Origin: Mycolicibacterium doricum
GTDB lineage: Bacteria; Actinomycetota; Actinomycetes; Mycobacteriales; Mycobacteriaceae
NCBI RefSeq assembly: GCF_010728155.1
Contig: NZ_AP022605.1
Location: 3,596,001 to 3,660,000 of the forward strand
Length of the DNA stretch: 64,000 nt
Reading direction: 5' to 3'
Shown here: one piece after another, positions 62,271 through 64,000 of the stretch
How the letters are laid out: every line of letters starts with the position of its first letter
Position numbering within the stretch: the stretch's first letter is position 1
Program-made: the position numbers and the translations under genes
The notes under the pieces: generated by a model
Databases searched by the model: none
Seen by the model: the letters and a program-made list of their open reading frames with translations, nothing else
Told to the model about the DNA's origin: nothing

Positions 62271-62942
62271 GTGCCCCCCGAAGAGTCACTGGAGCGGGCA
62301 CTGGCCGGTGGGTCGCCCCAGAACGTCGGATGGTTCCGTTACCACTTCGCGGACGGCCGCTGGGAGTGGTCGGACCAGGTGCACCACATGCACGGATACC
62401 AGCCAGGAACCGTCACTCCCACCACTGAACTGGTGCTCGCCCACAAGCACCCCGACGACTACGTCTCGGTGGCGGCAACGCTCGACGACATCCGGCGCAC
62501 CCGCCGCACCTTCAGCGCCCGTCACCGGATCATCGACACCGAGAAACGCATCCACGACGTGGTGGTAATCGCCGACCGCATGTTCGACGACACCGGGGAC
62601 ATCGTCGGCACACAGGGTTTCTACGTCGACGTGACTACGAGCCGTCTGGACGATTCAACCCGCGAGATGGCGGCCGCCACCGCGGCGGCGATGGTCGAGC
62701 ACCGTGCGTCGATCGAACGCGCCAAAGGAATGCTCATGCTGGTCTACCGCGTCGACGCGGTCGCTGCCTTCGAGCTGCTCAAGTGGCGCGCCGCCGAAGC
62801 CGGGGTGAAGCTGCGCACCTTCGCCGAACGGCTGCTCGCCGACGTCACCGCCCTGTATTACGAGGAAACGCTGCCGCCACGCTCGGCGTTCGACCACCTG
62901 CTGCTGACGGTGCACCACCGGGTGCACGCGGCAGGTGTGTGA
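62271..62942 (+). CDS. PAS-ANTAR regulatory protein
   Basis: A 223-residue protein with an N-terminal PAS_3 domain (residues about 20-115: GWFRYHFADGRWEWSDQVHHMHGY, IDTEKRIHDVVVIADRMFDD, GTQGFYVDVT) and a C-terminal ANTAR RNA-binding domain (ASIERAKGMLMLVYRVDAV, FELLKWRAAEAGVKLRTFAE). ANTAR proteins bind paired hairpins in mRNA leaders to prevent termination. GTG 62271 was chosen because it gives a clean PAS start; the frame is open upstream through the unrelated gene fragments, which are not part of it. The sensed ligand is unknown. Confidence 0.87.
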   Translation: MPPEESLERALAGGSPQNVGWFRYHFADGRWEWSDQVHHMHGYQPGTVTPTTELVLAHKHPDDYVSVAATLDDIRRTRRTFSARHRIIDTEKRIHDVVVIADRMFDDTGDIVGTQGFYVDVTTSRLDDSTREMAAATAAAMVEHRASIERAKGMLMLVYRVDAVAAFELLKWRAAEAGVKLRTFAERLLADVTALYYEETLPPRSAFDHLLLTVHHRVHAAGV

Positions 62943-62969
62943 CCGGCCGCGCGGCGCTACCGTGACACT

Positions 62970-63536
62970 ATGCGCGCGCTCATCGTCGTCGACGTCCAGA
63001 ACGACTTCTGCGAAGGCGGCTCGCTGGCCGTGACCGGCGGGGCCGCCGTCGCCCGGCGCATCAGCGACCTGCTCGCAGCCAACGACACCACGTCGGGCAC
63101 CGGGTATCACCACGTCCTGGCGACCAAGGACTTCCACATCGACCCCGGCGAGCACTTCTCCGACACGCCGGACTACCGCATGTCGTGGCCGCGCCACTGT
63201 GTCGTGGGCACCGAGGGAGCCCAGTTCCACCCCGACCTCGACCCGTCGCCGCTCGAGGCGGTCTTCACCAAGGGTGAGCACTCCGCGGCCTACAGCGGGT
63301 TCGAAGGCAGGGACGCCGCGGGAACGCCGCTGAGCGACTGGCTGCGCGAGCGGGGCGTCGACGAGGTCGACGTCGTCGGGATCGCCACCGACTACTGCGT
63401 CCGCGCCACCGCGGCCGACGCCGCGGCGGCCGGTTTCACCACACGAGTGCTGCTCGACCTCACCGCGGGGGTCGCCGAGGATTCGACCGCCGAGGCGGTC
63501 GAGGCGCTGCGCGGCGCCGGCGTCGCCGTGGTCTGA
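62970..63536 (+). CDS. pncA: Nicotinamidase / pyrazinamidase
   Basis: Hydrolyses nicotinamide to nicotinate in NAD salvage, and pyrazinamide to pyrazinoic acid. The 188-residue product (186 in M. tuberculosis) has the catalytic triad at D8 (LIVVDVQNDF), K101 (VFTKGEH) and C143 (TDYCVRAT) and the metal ligands D54, H56, H62 and H76 (KDFHIDPGEHF and PRHC). The cis-peptide region VVGIATDYC is intact. ATG 62970 was used. All key residues are present, so the enzyme should be active. Confidence 0.95.
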   Translation: MRALIVVDVQNDFCEGGSLAVTGGAAVARRISDLLAANDTTSGTGYHHVLATKDFHIDPGEHFSDTPDYRMSWPRHCVVGTEGAQFHPDLDPSPLEAVFTKGEHSAAYSGFEGRDAAGTPLSDWLRERGVDEVDVVGIATDYCVRATAADAAAAGFTTRVLLDLTAGVAEDSTAEAVEALRGAGVAVV

Positions 63537-63689
63537 ACGTGGCGCAGCCAGGGTGACCCGGCAGGCCGTTGAGAAGTCCGGAAGTGGGTATATCTCTGCG
63601 ACGCCGCCAAGGGCCCGGCCGTGTTGTCCCACGCCGATCGCCCCGTAACGTCGCCCCCGTCCGTGAACCGACCCCCAGGAGCGTGCACA

Positions 63690-64000
63690 TTGGCCGCAGC
63701 CCCCAACCCGAACATCGTCCCCGAATTATGGCCAGGCAAGGCCTATCCTCTCGGGGCGACGTATGACGGCTTCGGCACCAACTTCGCCCTGTTCAGCGAA
63801 GCCGCCGAGCGAGTGGAGCTATGCCTGTTCGACGCCGACGGCGGGCAGACGGCGTCTGTCACCCTGCCCGAGGTCGACGGATTCGTCTGGCACGGGTTCA
63901 TCCCGAACATCGAGCCGGGTCAGCGCTACGGCTACCGCGTGCACGGCCCGTACGATCCGCCCAACGGCCAGCGGTGCAACCCGAACAAGCTGCTGCTCGA
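63690..64000 (+). CDS. glgX: Glycogen debranching enzyme GlgX, N-terminal part (runs off the window)
   Basis: GlgX (isoamylase-type) cuts alpha-1,6 branches of glycogen. The 103 visible residues begin [21 protein letters not shown], followed by the CBM48 carbohydrate-binding domain ([61 protein letters not shown]). The catalytic barrel is outside the window. The start appears to be TTG 63690, with AGGAG eight bases upstream; no ATG or GTG in frame fits better. Confidence 0.88.
   Translation, partial: MAAAPNPNIVPELWPGKAYPLGATYDGFGTNFALFSEAAERVELCLFDADGGQTASVTLPEVDGFVWHGFIPNIEPGQRYGYRVHGPYDPPNGQRCNPNKLLL

Noticed and set aside
61851..62942. A single 363-residue fusion of dehydrogenase, membrane tail and PAS-ANTAR
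   Set aside because: The first third consists of fragments of two other families without a start; GTG 62271 gives a normal PAS-ANTAR protein.

Overview
The window is GC-rich, tightly packed actinobacterial DNA. Gene content and order point to a rapidly growing, pigmented Mycobacterium (Mycolicibacterium-like). From 1 to about 39.7 kb it follows the conserved chromosomal block that in M. tuberculosis runs roughly from Rv3808c to Rv3859c: glfT2-glf, erp, a PGRP-type amidase, two acyltransferases, an MBL-Rieske protein, serS, pheA, an LCP protein, glpQ1, sodA, espR, an H-NS-like protein, rraA, ethA/ethR, gltD and gltB. Species assignment rests on remembered protein families and synteny only; no search was run.

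Region by region. 1-9 kb: galactan assembly (glfT2, glf), cell-surface proteins (erp, amidase), a HAD phosphatase, paired acyltransferases and the MBL-Rieske protein. 9-11.7 kb: a zinc alcohol dehydrogenase with a coupled unknown gene, then a decayed DUF5718-like pseudogene. 11.7-21.7 kb: serS, a septum-formation-like exported protein, a minimal metallopeptidase, pheA with a coupled phosphatase, a DUF2470 gene behind an IdeR-like iron box, a CPBP protease, an LCP transferase, glpQ1 and a DUF4328 membrane protein. 21.7-28.4 kb: sodA, a manganese (yybP-ykoY) riboswitch in front of a TMEM165/GDT1 transporter gene, espR, a CopC-like protein, an H-NS-like protein and rraA. 28.4-33.4 kb: ethA/ethR with their operator region, a PHP protein and an F420-type LLM oxidoreductase. 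33.5-39.7 kb: glutamate synthase.

40.4-43.3 kb holds three consecutive small exported proteins, dps and an AlkA-like glycosylase. 43.3-50.7 kb is a carotenoid operon ordered crtE(broken)-crtI-crtB-crtYc-crtYd-methyltransferase-crtU-Rieske, mostly joined by 4-8 bp overlaps. It predicts an aromatic carotenoid of the isorenieratene/leprotene type. crtE has lost its first Asp-rich motif and is frameshifted, so GGPP would have to come from elsewhere. A type II NADH dehydrogenase-like gene follows. An IS21-family element (52.4-55.0 kb) with three 23-bp repeats at each end and a frameshifted istA comes next.

55-64 kb holds msrA with a coupled small gene, a TetR regulator divergent from a methyltransferase, a three-gene operon (GT4 glycosyltransferase, methyltransferase, alpha-barrel protein) behind a 7-2-7 palindrome, a scar of gene fragments (DUF222, KTSC-like, alcohol dehydrogenase, membrane-protein tail), a PAS-ANTAR regulator, pncA and the start of glgX. 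I saw no tRNA, rRNA or CRISPR array.
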